Assembly (NCBI GenBank): GCA_021772635.1
Contig: JAJFLP010000020.1
Coordinates: forward strand, 1-56,537
DNA length: 56,537 nucleotides
Source of the DNA: Verrucomicrobiota bacterium
GTDB taxonomy: Bacteria > Verrucomicrobiota > Lentisphaeria > JABSQK01 > JAJFLO01
Direction: 5' to 3'
The notes below the pieces were generated by a model. It ran no database searches, was not told the origin of the DNA, and saw only the letters and a list, made by a program, of their open reading frames with translations. This document shows positions 19,031 through 27,433 of the stretch, one piece after another. The position numbers were made by a program, and so were the translations under genes. Each line of letters opens with the position of its first letter. The first letter of the stretch is position 1.

Positions 19031-19855
19031 TCAGAGTATAGTCAGGACCAATACGAACTTGATATTCTCGTTAAAATTAATCGGCTGAATCGTAGCCTCC
19101 TTGTACAGATTATCAATGACCGTCGCTACACTGCCGTGAACGTCCGCCACCAACTTCCCGACTGGGATAGCCGCTGGCGTAACACTCCCCAAGGCGGACG
19201 TTTCGACGATCATACCCTCCGAATAAGTCTGGTCTCTTGGCAAGTACTGGATTTTGCATCTCGGGGCAGATTTCCATTGTTCCGACACGTCTCCGATCAT
19301 GATCCCATGCAAATTCGTCCCGGCGACACGAACACTGACCTTACAATTCGGGTCGTAAACCGTCAGTATCAGGGCCGTATGCTTTGAAACCTCCAAAATA
19401 CGACCGTAAAAGACACCGTTCGCGATAACCGGCTGTCCAACAACAACGCCGTCATCAGACCCACGATCAATCCTGACCCGGCGACCAGCACTTGCTGGGT
19501 CCGCTGAGATTATCTCTGCCGCCAAAAAACTATAACTAACTTGCGAAGAAAGGTTTAATATTTCTCGCAATTCCTCATTCTGCCGCGCCAAAGCCGTTAA
19601 CTGCTTGATATTTACTTCGGTAATCTGCTGTTCTCTGGTTATTCGCTCAACTTCCTTAATCAATTCGATCTTAGACTTGCTCAACAGATACGAATTCTCC
19701 AGCTTCTTCCCCAGCGCTTTTTCCTTGACCAAAAACGGCGCGATGAAATCAGTGACGACAGATTTTACAGCAGAACTATTTTTAAACCAGACCGCGCAAA
19801 ATAGGCACATAGAAATCACGCCAAATACCGTCAATTTATCTAATTTACGGAGCAA
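19031..19855 (-). CDS. mreC: Rod-shape-determining protein MreC
   Basis: The 274-residue periplasmic scaffold of the elongasome has one N-terminal membrane helix (LTVFGVISMCLFCAVWF). A coiled coil follows at about 45-105 (KALGKKLENSYLLSKSKIELIKEVERITREQQ). The MreC beta-barrel region carries AAEIISADPASAGRRVRIDRGSDDGVVVGQPVI and a C-terminal IGDVS...RCKIQYLP part. The start is TTG at 19855, supported by AGGA about 8 nt upstream. mreB and mreD are not adjacent, which is unusual. The gene is instead the last of a minus-strand series with ExbD, ExbB and TPR genes, separated from exbD by an A repeat. Confidence 0.93.
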   Translation of the reverse strand: MLRKLDKLTVFGVISMCLFCAVWFKNSSAVKSVVTDFIAPFLVKEKALGKKLENSYLLSKSKIELIKEVERITREQQITEVNIKQLTALARQNEELREILNLSSQVSYSFLAAEIISADPASAGRRVRIDRGSDDGVVVGQPVIANGVFYGRILEVSKHTALILTVYDPNCKVSVRVAGTNLHGIMIGDVSEQWKSAPRCKIQYLPRDQTYSEGMIVETSALGSVTPAAIPVGKLVADVHGSVATVIDNLYKEATIQPINFNENIKFVLVLTIL

Positions 19856-19957
19856 GGATTAATTCCTCATTATTATCACAGTTCGCGAACGGTATTAGCC
19901 TATGCGCCCAGCCAGCTAAAAGCGCTTGTAACGAAATTGATGCATGGATCCGACCAG

Positions 19958-20122
19958 GCTTAAAATAAGCGCACATTCCGATTCGTAATCTTATTCGTAA
20001 TCTTACCCGTACTCTTACTCGTAATCGTAATCTTTCTGGTTTTTCGAGGTGAAATCTGGGAAGGGATTACGATTATGATTACAAAAAAAATCCGACGAAG
20101 AGTTCGCTGGATTTGGGACTAG
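19958..20122 (+). repeat. A-family hairpin repeat, copy 5
   Basis: Starts GGCTTAAAATAAGCGCACATTCC, carries extra CGTAATCTTACCCGTACTC units, the GGTTTTTCGAGGTG loop and GGGATTACGATTATGATTAC, and ends GGGACTAGG five bases before the exbD stop codon. It fills the mreC-exbD gap in the orientation opposite to those genes. Confidence 0.85.
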
Positions 20123-20126
20123 GCCG

Positions 20127-20528
20127 TTAAGCTTTCAGTGACACAATATTGAACTTGGTTAATCCGATCCGGTTGCAGTGATCGAGCAACCGAATCAGTT
20201 CTTCGTGTTTAGCGTTTTTACTGACTTTGATTATCGCTGTCTGGTCCGGGTCGTACTTTATAAATAACGCCAGCTGATCAATTACATCCTCGAGCGACGT
20301 CGCCCGCCCATCGCGGAATTGATAGTACCCGGGATGTACCTGTATCTCGATAAGTTGGATGGGTGCCTCTGTTATGGCAGTTGTCGCGGCGGGCCTATCG
20401 ATTGCGAGATTAGTTTCGATAACCTCCTCGTGATAGGTAACGATAAAAAAGATCAGTAAAAGAAACACCACGTCTATCATCGACGACATTGGCACTTCAA
20501 GTTGATCGTTAAGTTTTAATTTTCGCAT
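20127..20528 (-). CDS. ExbD/TolR-family biopolymer transport protein
   Basis: This 133-residue inner-membrane protein has a short cytosolic start (MRKLKLNDQLEVPMSSM). A single helix then begins with the conserved proton-path aspartate (IDVVFLLLIFFIV, Asp19), followed by a periplasmic domain of about 90 residues. It is a stator-type partner of the TolQ/ExbB protein encoded two genes upstream, powering outer-membrane transport or integrity with the proton motive force. It differs clearly from the second ExbD at 20854-21282, so the motor may use two ExbD subunits. The 325-nt gap to that gene contains a D-type hairpin (20670-20812), so co-transcription is uncertain. Confidence 0.92.
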   Translation of the reverse strand: MRKLKLNDQLEVPMSSMIDVVFLLLIFFIVTYHEEVIETNLAIDRPAATTAITEAPIQLIEIQVHPGYYQFRDGRATSLEDVIDQLALFIKYDPDQTAIIKVSKNAKHEELIRLLDHCNRIGLTKFNIVSLKA

Positions 20529-20669
20529 AGACCTAATTCAGATGAGTTTTGTCTGCTTGGTTGTCCGCTTTGTAGGGACATAAAGGTGCGTTTCTCGTGT
20601 CATAATAATCAACCTATAGACCGTGTGCTGTCCCACAAGGACTGACTCTGCTCTACCTGTGGAACGACT

Positions 20670-20812
20670 GTATTTTTCGAAATCGCTATCGAAATCGGGA
20701 TCGATTTGCTCGCGACTTTAGCTCGGAACTAGCGGTTTCGAACAAAACGATCGACGATTTCGATTTCGATCCCGATTTCGACATCGATTGACCATCCCAC
20801 TACGTCATTCTG
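20670..20812 (-). repeat. D-related hairpin repeat, copy 3 (partial)
   Basis: Arms TCGAAATCGCTATCGAAATCG (near 20678) and GATTTCGATTTCGATCCCG (near 20757) are complementary around a loop of about 55 nt. The flanks do not match the full D element; CCATCCC at 20809-20815 suggests reverse orientation. It lies between the two exbD genes. Confidence 0.6.
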
Positions 20813-20853
20813 GATGAGACAGGTATGAGCTGGATTCATTCATGTTAGACAAT

Positions 20854-21282
20854 TCAATGTTGCCCCAGATCTTGTGCGGCCAGGCGAATCTTGAATAAAC
20901 CTAATCGCGCTACGAAACTGATAATATTATCAACCTGCTCGTACCTGATGTCAGCATCAGCTCGAAGAACAATGGGAAAATCGTTGCCATGTCTGAGCGA
21001 ACTTTTTTTTAGTACGATGCCTAACGAATCGAGCGACAGCGGAATGTTCGCGATGTTCAAGGCGGTCTCCTGGTCGCTGATCTTCCTTAGATTGATTGTC
21101 ACGGTCCGAGGATCTCTCCTCGTTACCGGATCGACGTTATACGTTTCCGCCAGTTGAACCCTCGGATCGAAAGATTCCTGGTCAATCGCGGAGGTTACAA
21201 CAAAGAAAATTATAAGAAGAAACACGATATCGATTAGTGACGCAATCGGTGTTTGGATATTGTGAGTGGTGGGTCTTTTCAT
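20854..21282 (-). CDS. ExbD/TolR-family biopolymer transport protein
   Basis: The protein is about 142 residues from MKRPTTHNIQTP, with a single membrane helix starting ASLIDIVFLLIIFFVVT (conserved Asp) and a periplasmic domain. The frame is open 18 codons further upstream, but those codons are B-repeat sequence (MADKFEAIQKLY..., also encoded antisense to another B copy at 33.3 kb), so I place the start at 21282. The repeat end is only a few bases from the ATG and must supply the leader. The TolQ/ExbB gene lies upstream on the same strand. This is one of two non-identical ExbD subunits of the cluster. Confidence 0.92.
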   Translation of the reverse strand: MKRPTTHNIQTPIASLIDIVFLLIIFFVVTSAIDQESFDPRVQLAETYNVDPVTRRDPRTVTINLRKISDQETALNIANIPLSLDSLGIVLKKSSLRHGNDFPIVLRADADIRYEQVDNIISFVARLGLFKIRLAAQDLGQH

Positions 21283-21287
21283 TGCTC

Positions 21288-21360
21288 TATACTGCAAGCA
21301 GTACAATTTTTGGATAGCTTCGAATTTATCAGCCAAGATTTATGTTGATCAGGCTAGCGC
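21288..21360 (+). repeat. B-family repeat, truncated
   Basis: TATACTGCAAGCAGTACAATTTTTGG, then TTCGAATTTATCAGCCAAGAT, TTATGTTGATCAGGCTAGC. It occupies most of the gap between the TolQ/ExbB gene and exbD and abuts the exbD start codon. The far end is lost at a GGCTAGC junction. Confidence 0.75.
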
Positions 21361-21414
21361 TAGGACTGCGTGCAGTCCACACCGTCGGCGGGTCGCCGTA
21401 TCCCGGCACAGGAA

Positions 21415-22392
21415 TTATGACTCAATCCTGATTTTCCTTCCCCGCAGGACCTTAAGGACATCCAGTACCGCAGCCTGAGATTCCAGCAATAATTTCGTCG
21501 CGATATTCTTGAATAACGAATACGCAACTAGCGCCGGAATAGCAACAAGCAATCCGGCGACCGTTGTCCACAATGCCCCGGAGATTGCCAGTGCCAGAAG
21601 ATGCGCCTTCGCCGCACCGGCTTCCCCAGCTAGCCCGGAAAACGCCTTCACCATACCAATAACGGTCCCGAGAAGACCAAGCATAGGCGCTATTTGCCCA
21701 AGAAGATTCAGATAATTTATCCGTTGCAGAATTTTCTCGTTCTCCAGGTCTGTCGCTGCCGAAACCGCCTCTTGCACCGCCTCAAAACCGCTCGTAATAT
21801 TAGCTAATCCGGCTTTCAGAATGTTCGATAGCGGACTGGGATTCTCTTCGCACGCCTCAAGGGCACGCTCAAGGTCACCTTCTTCCAGGGACGACTGAAC
21901 ACCCTGGATCACGTTATCCGGTAACAGCTTCCGGCGTTTCGTCATCGAAATGCCGTCGAGAATGAACGTAATAGTTGCGAACGAGGCCGCAAAAATCAAT
22001 AGCCAGACCAACGTGTTAACGTATCCGTTACCAAAGACAATAGCCGTAAACCCGGGTTGCACCACAACCGGGGCAGCTTCGGAAATCGGCGCTTCGACAA
22101 CCTTAGCTGACTCCTCCGCACCAGCGTAGACTGAGCCCACCGCCAATATGAGGGCTGCAATTATACTGCAAGCAGTACAATTTTTGGTCCGTATGGAGTC
22201 CGCTCGCGCGGACCGCATAAGCGAGAGTCTCAGGTAATCCGGACGAAAACTCGAAGGCGTTCGGTATAAAATTAACTGCCTTGACGCGAGCGTCAGGGCA
22301 TTAATTTTTCGAAAAAAGCACTGTTTCAAGGGACGTATCAGGGAGGTAACCCCCTTGGTGGGATTTAATACAACCAGACGCAAATATCTCAT
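21415..22392 (-). CDS. TolQ/ExbB/MotA-family proton channel with a repeat in its N-terminal region
   Basis: This is a 325-residue inner-membrane protein. The conserved channel region has three helices: NTLVWLLIFAASFATITF, then LNLLGQIAPMLGLLGTVIGMVKAF and SGALWTTVAGLLVAIPALVAYSLF. Before the first helix is a cleavable-looking signal peptide (IAALILAVGSVYAGA). Codons for about residues 43-77 are exactly a 107-bp B repeat (22162-22268) read in frame. A good ribosome site (AAAGGAG, 10 nt before ATG 22392) supports the long form. The alternative start is the repeat-encoded ATG at 22218, which would make the repeat the n-region of the signal peptide. With the ExbD proteins it forms a TolQR/ExbBD-type motor; the TPR gene upstream completes a set common in PVC-type genomes. 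Confidence 0.92.
   Translation of the reverse strand: MRYLRLVVLNPTKGVTSLIRPLKQCFFRKINALTLASRQLILYRTPSSFRPDYLRLSLMRSARADSIRTKNCTACSIIAALILAVGSVYAGAEESAKVVEAPISEAAPVVVQPGFTAIVFGNGYVNTLVWLLIFAASFATITFILDGISMTKRRKLLPDNVIQGVQSSLEEGDLERALEACEENPSPLSNILKAGLANITSGFEAVQEAVSAATDLENEKILQRINYLNLLGQIAPMLGLLGTVIGMVKAFSGLAGEAGAAKAHLLALAISGALWTTVAGLLVAIPALVAYSLFKNIATKLLLESQAAVLDVLKVLRGRKIRIES
22162..22268 (-). repeat. B-family repeat inside a coding region
   Basis: Complete copy with TATACTGCAAGC...TTCGGTATA ends. If the target is TA, the net addition is 105 bp, or 35 codons, which keeps the frame of the TolQ/ExbB gene open. It encodes YRTPSSFRPD through RTKNCTACSI. The same peptide words appear wherever this frame of B is read elsewhere (for example 4522-4728 minus). 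Confidence 0.85.
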
Positions 22393-22779
22393 TATTCAAC
22401 AGCTCCTTTCGTTTGGACTTCAGATTTTTACCGACGCTGGCACTGTGGCTTGCAAACTTAAGAAATTTTCGATTTTCGATTGTTACTTCGTTGCCACCTT
22501 GCGGTAGCCCGTCTCCCAAAGCTCGGCTGCCGATTTTCGATTTTCGATTTATATGTTTGGGGATTTCGAATGAAGATTTAAACAAAAATATTTCTCATCA
22601 CCTTAAACTCAAAAAAGTCAAAGAGTGATTATCTAACACGGAATTTCGAAGTTTGAACCGCAGAATTAAAAAAACGGGCGAGACTTCGTTGTTCGACATT
22701 CAAAATTCATTAGTCGATATTTGTGTCTTGGGTATCCTTCTATACGATCAAAAGACAGGCCTAGCCTGTTCGCCGATTT
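22393..22779. other. Intergenic region
   Basis: Contains the ribosome site for the TolQ/ExbB gene at 22401-22410 and short direct repeats CGATTTTCGATTTTCGATT (about 22533-22551) also seen near 22465. A CTAG junction lies at 22762, close to the TPR gene stop. No gene is supported. Confidence 0.45.
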
Positions 22780-23553
22780 CTACGGAAATTCTACTTTCCG
22801 TCGTTCGATAAATTGCTTATAGCGTTCGTCGCCGAGATCCTTGAGACTCCTGATGATTCGGTCATAGGCCGCTTTACGTACTTTCGCTCCCGCGTCAGGC
22901 AAGAGTAGAATCGTTTTGAGGTACTGAAGAACTGCTTCCTTATTCTTCCCTTTTGCGCTGAGCAAGTCCCCTCGCCTATTGTATACATTGGGTTCGATCG
23001 CCGCTTCGGATATCGAAAGCTTCGCAATTAAGGCCTCCGCCTCTTCGAGTTTTTGACTTTTTATGAGCACGTCGACCAGGGACAGTTGCAGTTTACTCCT
23101 CGCCTTTTTACGTAATGGGAGGGTTAAACCATAGCGTATCGACTTTTCGGCTTCTTTTGTACGTCCGGTTCGGAGAAGGACAATGTTCTGCAGGAATACA
23201 ATTCGCCCGCCCCAACCGATAAGCCCGTATTCGCTTAACGCTTCCGCGAGTAACTCAAGCGCCGCGTCATTTTTTTTCTCCTGAATCAGTTTCTCCGCTG
23301 CAACGATCTTGTCCGGTTTAGGGCAATACGCGAATTTATATGTACCGGTTTTGAATCTCTGTGCTCCGCCGCTCGGTAAGCTAAGTACGATGGTTCCGTC
23401 GCGAAGAGAAGCTATTTCAGTCCCGTATATCGTTTTATTAGAATTATTTACGACGTAGAAACTGGTTTTAATAACTTCGTCCGCAGTCACCGGAAGCTGG
23501 ATAACCGTGATACTGATAAGAATAATTACGCATCTTTTAAGGATTATAGTCAT
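22780..23553 (-). CDS. Exported TPR-repeat protein of the Exb cluster
   Basis: The protein is about 257 residues from the chosen ATG at 23553, which is followed directly by a signal peptide (MTIILKRCVIILISITVIQLPVTA-DEV). The open frame extends 27 codons upstream without adding anything recognisable. The mature part begins with a beta-rich segment (VIKTSFYVVNNSNKTIYGTEI...LSLPSGG) followed by TPR-like helices from about residue 85 (AAEKLIQEKKNDAALELLAEAL, EEAEALIAKL, NKEAVLQYLKTILLLP). Exported TPR proteins upstream of ExbB-ExbD pairs are common and are thought to be periplasmic partners. That role is inferred here. Confidence 0.82.
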   Translation of the reverse strand: MTIILKRCVIILISITVIQLPVTADEVIKTSFYVVNNSNKTIYGTEIASLRDGTIVLSLPSGGAQRFKTGTYKFAYCPKPDKIVAAEKLIQEKKNDAALELLAEALSEYGLIGWGGRIVFLQNIVLLRTGRTKEAEKSIRYGLTLPLRKKARSKLQLSLVDVLIKSQKLEEAEALIAKLSISEAAIEPNVYNRRGDLLSAKGKNKEAVLQYLKTILLLPDAGAKVRKAAYDRIIRSLKDLGDERYKQFIERRKVEFP

Positions 23554-23797
23554 GATCAATACGCATTCACGTTTTGTCTTCGCGCGGTGGAACGTTGAAT
23601 CTTCGCAAAATCGCAATCTGTATTGCGAAAGCACTGTTATTGTCGTGTAAACTATACCAACTCCAATCAGGTTTTCGACAAGTTTTCTAAAATCCGCCCC
23701 CCGTGATCCCGCATGCGGGATCGAAAATTCGACTGCTTGCAGTCTACATTGGTGCGAGTGTCAAAATTAACAGCGTTTATTTGGATCTATAGTTCAA

Positions 23798-25075
23798 ATG
23801 GGCAACACCATCCCTATACCTAAACGATTGCTTACAAGAGATACCGTATCCTGGGCGTTCTACGACTGGGCGAACTCCGCTTACGCCACTACCGTTATGG
23901 CGGGTTTCTTTCCATTATTTTACAAAGAATTCTGGTGTAGCCATGCTGACCCGACAGTCAGCACATTTCACTTGGGAGTATACAATTCTGTCGCAGCGTT
24001 GGTTGCAGCTGGCGCTGCTCCCGTTCTCGGGGCGGTTGCAGATGCATATCGAATCAAAAAACGACTGTTACTATTCTTTGCCGCACTCGGGATTGTACTT
24101 ACCGGCGCGTTCTATTTTATCGCACAAGGGGCGTGGCTTATCGCCGGCATGATTTATATAGGTGCAACGGTAGGATTTTCCGTGGGGAACGTTTTCTATG
24201 ATTCACTTATCTTTAACATCGCCGATAAAAAAGACTTCGATATCATCTCCGCAGCCGGGTACAGTCTCGGGTATCTCGGCGGCGGACTACTGTTTTCTAT
24301 TAACGTCGCGATGGTCCTCCGGCCACATCTATTCGGACTCGCCAATAGTACCGCAGCGATTAAGATATCATTCATAAGCGTCTCCTGTTGGTGGGCGATC
24401 TTCTCGATACCATTAATCCTGAATGTACGCGAAACACGCGCGGAATCGGCTGACACCTTACTCACCACGATCTCAATGTGTATAGTGCGCGTCGGACGGA
24501 CGCTGAAACGTCTTCGATCCATGAAGTCGATTGGCCTTTTTCTTATAAGCTATTGGCTCTACATAGACGGTGTTGATACCATCATTAAAATGGCTGTGGA
24601 CTTCGGGATTTCGGTCGGGTTAGCCAGTCGACATTTGATCACTGCGCTTTTAATCACGCAGTTCATCAGCTTCCCGGCAGCGCTTATATTCGGTATAATC
24701 GGCACAAAGCTAAACGCTAAAAAGGGCATATTAATGTGTATTTCAGTCTATGTTGCCGTGACGTTTTGGGCGTACTTCATGGACGAAACTATCGAATTCT
24801 ATATCCTGGCGGCCATGGTCGGAACGGTGCAAGGAGGCATTCAAGCGTTGAGCCGCTCTTTATTCGCAAGTCTTATCCCGCCAGATTCGGCCGCAGAATT
24901 ATTCGGGTTCTATAATATGCTCGGGAAATTCGCCGCGATATTTGGACCAATACTAATGGGGACAGTCGCGGTAGTGACCGGAAACTCACGACTCTCGATT
25001 CTGTCATTACTGGTATTATTCGTATCCGGTGCCGTTATTCTGTGTCTTGTTGACGAAAACGAGCGCGCATTGTGA
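23798..25075 (+). CDS. UMF1-family (Atg22-like) MFS transporter
   Basis: This 425-residue protein has about 12 membrane helices. The N-terminal signature SWAFYDWANSAYATTVMAGFFPLF and the following GAVADAYRIKKR loop are diagnostic of the UMF1/Atg22 branch of the major facilitator superfamily. GTVQGGIQALSRSLFASLIP marks the second half. The bacterial members' substrate is mostly unknown; amino-acid efflux is shown only for the yeast vacuolar relative. The ATG at 23798 lacks a strong ribosome site. It is divergent from the TPR gene, with short B-like ends in the gap (CCCGCATGCGGGAT at 23709). Confidence 0.9.
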   Translation: MGNTIPIPKRLLTRDTVSWAFYDWANSAYATTVMAGFFPLFYKEFWCSHADPTVSTFHLGVYNSVAALVAAGAAPVLGAVADAYRIKKRLLLFFAALGIVLTGAFYFIAQGAWLIAGMIYIGATVGFSVGNVFYDSLIFNIADKKDFDIISAAGYSLGYLGGGLLFSINVAMVLRPHLFGLANSTAAIKISFISVSCWWAIFSIPLILNVRETRAESADTLLTTISMCIVRVGRTLKRLRSMKSIGLFLISYWLYIDGVDTIIKMAVDFGISVGLASRHLITALLITQFISFPAALIFGIIGTKLNAKKGILMCISVYVAVTFWAYFMDETIEFYILAAMVGTVQGGIQALSRSLFASLIPPDSAAELFGFYNMLGKFAAIFGPILMGTVAVVTGNSRLSILSLLVLFVSGAVILCLVDENERAL

Positions 25076-25118
25076 ACCAATAACTGAATTACCGTGGTGC
25101 CAACGAGAATTGTGTTGC

Positions 25119-26021
25119 TCAAAGTCTACATGCGTGATCGCGCTGAGTGATATAGGATTCCTTCTTTTTTTCGTACTCCGCGACCTCGCTAAATTTCTTG
25201 CGCTTCTTCGCACCGGTTATATAGATCTCTATTTTCTCCAAAAGCATTGATAACGCTGCGTGAAGATTGTCATCGCTCAGAGCGCCAGACCACACTATTC
25301 CCTCCAAAGCCGTTATTCGAAACCGATCCATTCCCCAGTACTTGCGAGAAAGTTGATCTGCGTGGCCGCCATACTTTAATATCAGTTTCTCCGGCAAGAA
25401 TAAAACTGGGTATCGGCCGCAGATTCGAAGCCATAGATCGTAGTCTTCACATGCAGGCAGCGATTCGTCAAAATTACCAATATCCGCGAATACTTCACGA
25501 TGAATCAGTACCGACGACGGAGAGATAACGCATAGAGGAAGGCACTTGCTGAATATATAGCCACCGGACTTTGCGTGCTTGTCCATAGCGTTTACACGTT
25601 TGCCATTACGAATCCAAATTTCGTCGGTATGACAGATTCTAAACTCCGGATGAAGAGTCAACGCGCGAATTTGTTGCTCCAATTTATGTGGATGCCATTC
25701 GTCATCGGAATCTAGAAATGCCAGCCAATTTCCCTGTGCAACATCAATTCCGAGATTACGTGCCCGGCTAACGCCCAGGGCTTTCAAATAATAATAACGA
25801 ACGCCAGGAAATTGACTACGAATCCGCTCCGGGGTGCTGTCAGTTGAGCCGTTGTCGACAACGATAACTTCGAATGGCTGTCGTGTTTGAGAACTAACAG
25901 ATTCAAGCGCGCGGAGTACAGTCTCAGCACGATTATAGGTGGGAATAACGACTGAAATAGATATTTCTGTGTCGCTTATAGGTGTAACCGCATTATATGT
26001 ATTATCTGAGCCGTCCGTCAT
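25119..26021 (-). CDS. Family 2 glycosyltransferase
   Basis: This 300-residue GT-A enzyme has VVIPTYNRAETVLRALESV at 24-42, VDNGSTDSTPERI at 55-67 and the metal-binding DXD-type motif DSDDEWHPHKL at 104-114. CEDYDLWLRI matches the acceptor-side ED motif. It is soluble, with no membrane helices, and the C terminus is lysine-rich and coiled. AAAGGCG about 9 nt upstream supports the start. It probably transfers a sugar in surface glycan synthesis; donor and acceptor cannot be predicted. The nearest glycan cluster is 9 kb away. Confidence 0.92.
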   Translation of the reverse strand: MTDGSDNTYNAVTPISDTEISISVVIPTYNRAETVLRALESVSSQTRQPFEVIVVDNGSTDSTPERIRSQFPGVRYYYLKALGVSRARNLGIDVAQGNWLAFLDSDDEWHPHKLEQQIRALTLHPEFRICHTDEIWIRNGKRVNAMDKHAKSGGYIFSKCLPLCVISPSSVLIHREVFADIGNFDESLPACEDYDLWLRICGRYPVLFLPEKLILKYGGHADQLSRKYWGMDRFRITALEGIVWSGALSDDNLHAALSMLLEKIEIYITGAKKRKKFSEVAEYEKKKESYITQRDHACRL

Positions 26022-26052
26022 ATACCGGTCGCCTTTTATTTTGTACCAGCTA

Positions 26053-26123
26053 TCGGCACTCGTGTAGTGTCTTGTTAATTGGTTGTGTCATGACGCATTA
26101 ACAAGACACAACACGAGTGCCGA
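26053..26123. repeat. 27-bp inverted repeat (large hairpin)
   Basis: Arms 26053-26079 and 26097-26123 are complementary over 27 bp with one mismatch and a 17-nt loop. Each arm starts with TCGGCACTCGTGT and ends TGTCTTGTTAAT when read inward. It lies between a GT2 gene and thpR (convergent side of the GT2 start), is too long for a simple terminator and has no T-run. It resembles the arms of a palindromic mobile element. Confidence 0.8.
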
Positions 26124-26429
26124 CGACGGGCTTTGCCCGGGTGCGCATAAGCGGACTCGTCCTGCACCCGCGGGATCCCGTTTTATGCGGGATGCCGATA
26201 CAGTTCGTTTAGGCTAAACGAAAAGTGGGCTGCGCGACCCCGAATGTGGAGACATACCGCAAGCGGTATAATTTTCGGCCCGTAGACGGAGAGCCGACGT
26301 CAAAATAATTACGTAAGAGCCCACCAGTGGGTTTTCTTTTTAACCCACATTTTACAATGCGAAACGGGCTCATCGATAGTTTTTTGGTCATATTCCGAAA
26401 TAAATCATATCGAAAATCGGCAATCGAAA

Positions 26430-26780
26430 ATCCACGAAGTTTCAAGGGAGCAACCGTCCGGGCCGTACCGACCCGGTTAATATAATAGGAAACTTGGGTT
26501 CGGCGATCGGCCAGAGTAGCATAGGCATTCCTGCCTGTGCTTAATGACGCGACTTTTGAACGCAGGCAGGAATGCCTACGCGACTTTTACAGCCTCAAAA
26601 CCACGAAGATTCAAGGGAGCGTCGACCGAGCCGGTGACGCTAACTCTGTTAATATAATAGGAAACTTTAGATACGACACGCTAAAGCGCGAACTCCAACA
26701 GAGATCGCTGCAACACGAATTCGCTGGTATGCTGAAGTGCTCGTTGGAGTTCACACTTTAGTGTGTCAAAATGACGAAGT
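26430..26780. repeat. C-family hairpin cassettes
   Basis: The scaffold motif GTTAATATAATAGGAAACTT occurs at about 26475 and 26645, and AGTTTCAAGGGAG or a variant at about 26436, 26606 and 26779. Between them are inverted repeats: TAGGCATTCCTGCCTG against CAGGCAGGAATGCCTA (26521-26577), and CGCTAAAGCGCGAACTCCAAC against GTTGGAGTTCACACTTTAGTG (about 26680-26764). The same design recurs at 37130-37520 and weakly at 27640-27850. Confidence 0.75.
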
Positions 26781-26869
26781 TTCAAGGGAGACTCCGAACG
26801 CTTCTTCATCGCGCATACGGGATGAAGACGTTCGGTATAGATTCCCTAAACACTATGCCTGCCCGCCAA

Positions 26870-27433
26870 ATGAAATCGAAACGTGTGCGCCTATTTACGA
26901 GTATAGGGCTACCTCCGGAAGCGAGAAACGAAGCCGGACGTATTCAGGATTTCCTCGCGGGGAAGAAACTATTTAAGGGGTCCTGGACTAAACCGAAAAA
27001 TCTACATCTGACACTCAAGTTTCTAGGCGAAATGGAAGCCTCAGAAATAGGTGGTGTTAAAAGCGCGCTAAAGGCCGTTGAGTTTTTTCCGTTCGATTCA
27101 ACCTTCGGTAAACTGGGGGTTTTCGCAGACGGCAGAAAAAACGTGCGAATCCTGTGGATTCACCTGACCGGCGAAGGCGTCGTCAAGTTGCAAAAACAGG
27201 TCGATCTCGCGCTCAACGATAGATTCCCCGTGGAACACCGATTTATGAGCCATCTCACAATAGCCCGTGTCAAGAGTATTAGCGACAATGACACATTGCT
27301 AAATGAGATTGTTGGAATCCGGTGTAAGCCCGTACGATTCGAGGTATCCAATTTCGCGTTGATGCAGTCAAGCCTTTCTTCTGAGGGGCCCGCATACGAC
27401 GTTCTTGAGAAATTTCCCGCTAAAACCAGCTAG
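26870..27433 (+). CDS. thpR: RNA 2',3'-cyclic phosphodiesterase (ThpR/LigT family)
   Basis: The protein is about 187 residues and belongs to the 2H phosphoesterase fold. The two catalytic HXTX motifs are HLTL at 46-49 and HLTI at 128-131, counted from the chosen start. RLFTSIGLPPEARNEA and WTKPKNLHLTLKFLG are typical of ThpR, which opens 2',3'-cyclic phosphates on RNA ends and has reversible 2'-5' ligase activity. I start at ATG 26870 (MKSKRVRLF); the frame is open 33 codons further upstream, but those are C- and B-repeat sequence. The TAG stop forms part of a CTAGCCTGATCTATGCAT repeat junction. Confidence 0.93.
   Translation: MKSKRVRLFTSIGLPPEARNEAGRIQDFLAGKKLFKGSWTKPKNLHLTLKFLGEMEASEIGGVKSALKAVEFFPFDSTFGKLGVFADGRKNVRILWIHLTGEGVVKLQKQVDLALNDRFPVEHRFMSHLTIARVKSISDNDTLLNEIVGIRCKPVRFEVSNFALMQSSLSSEGPAYDVLEKFPAKTS

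Larger units (their letters stand above)
26022..26869. other. Long intergenic region packed with hairpins
   Basis: Contains a 27-bp inverted repeat (26053-26123), short CCCGCGGGATCCCG-type palindromes (26166-26190), a B end at 26253 (ATACCGCAAGCGGTATAATTTTC), C-family cassettes from about 26430 to 26780, and a B end (TTCGGTATAG) near 26832. No gene is supported. Confidence 0.6.
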
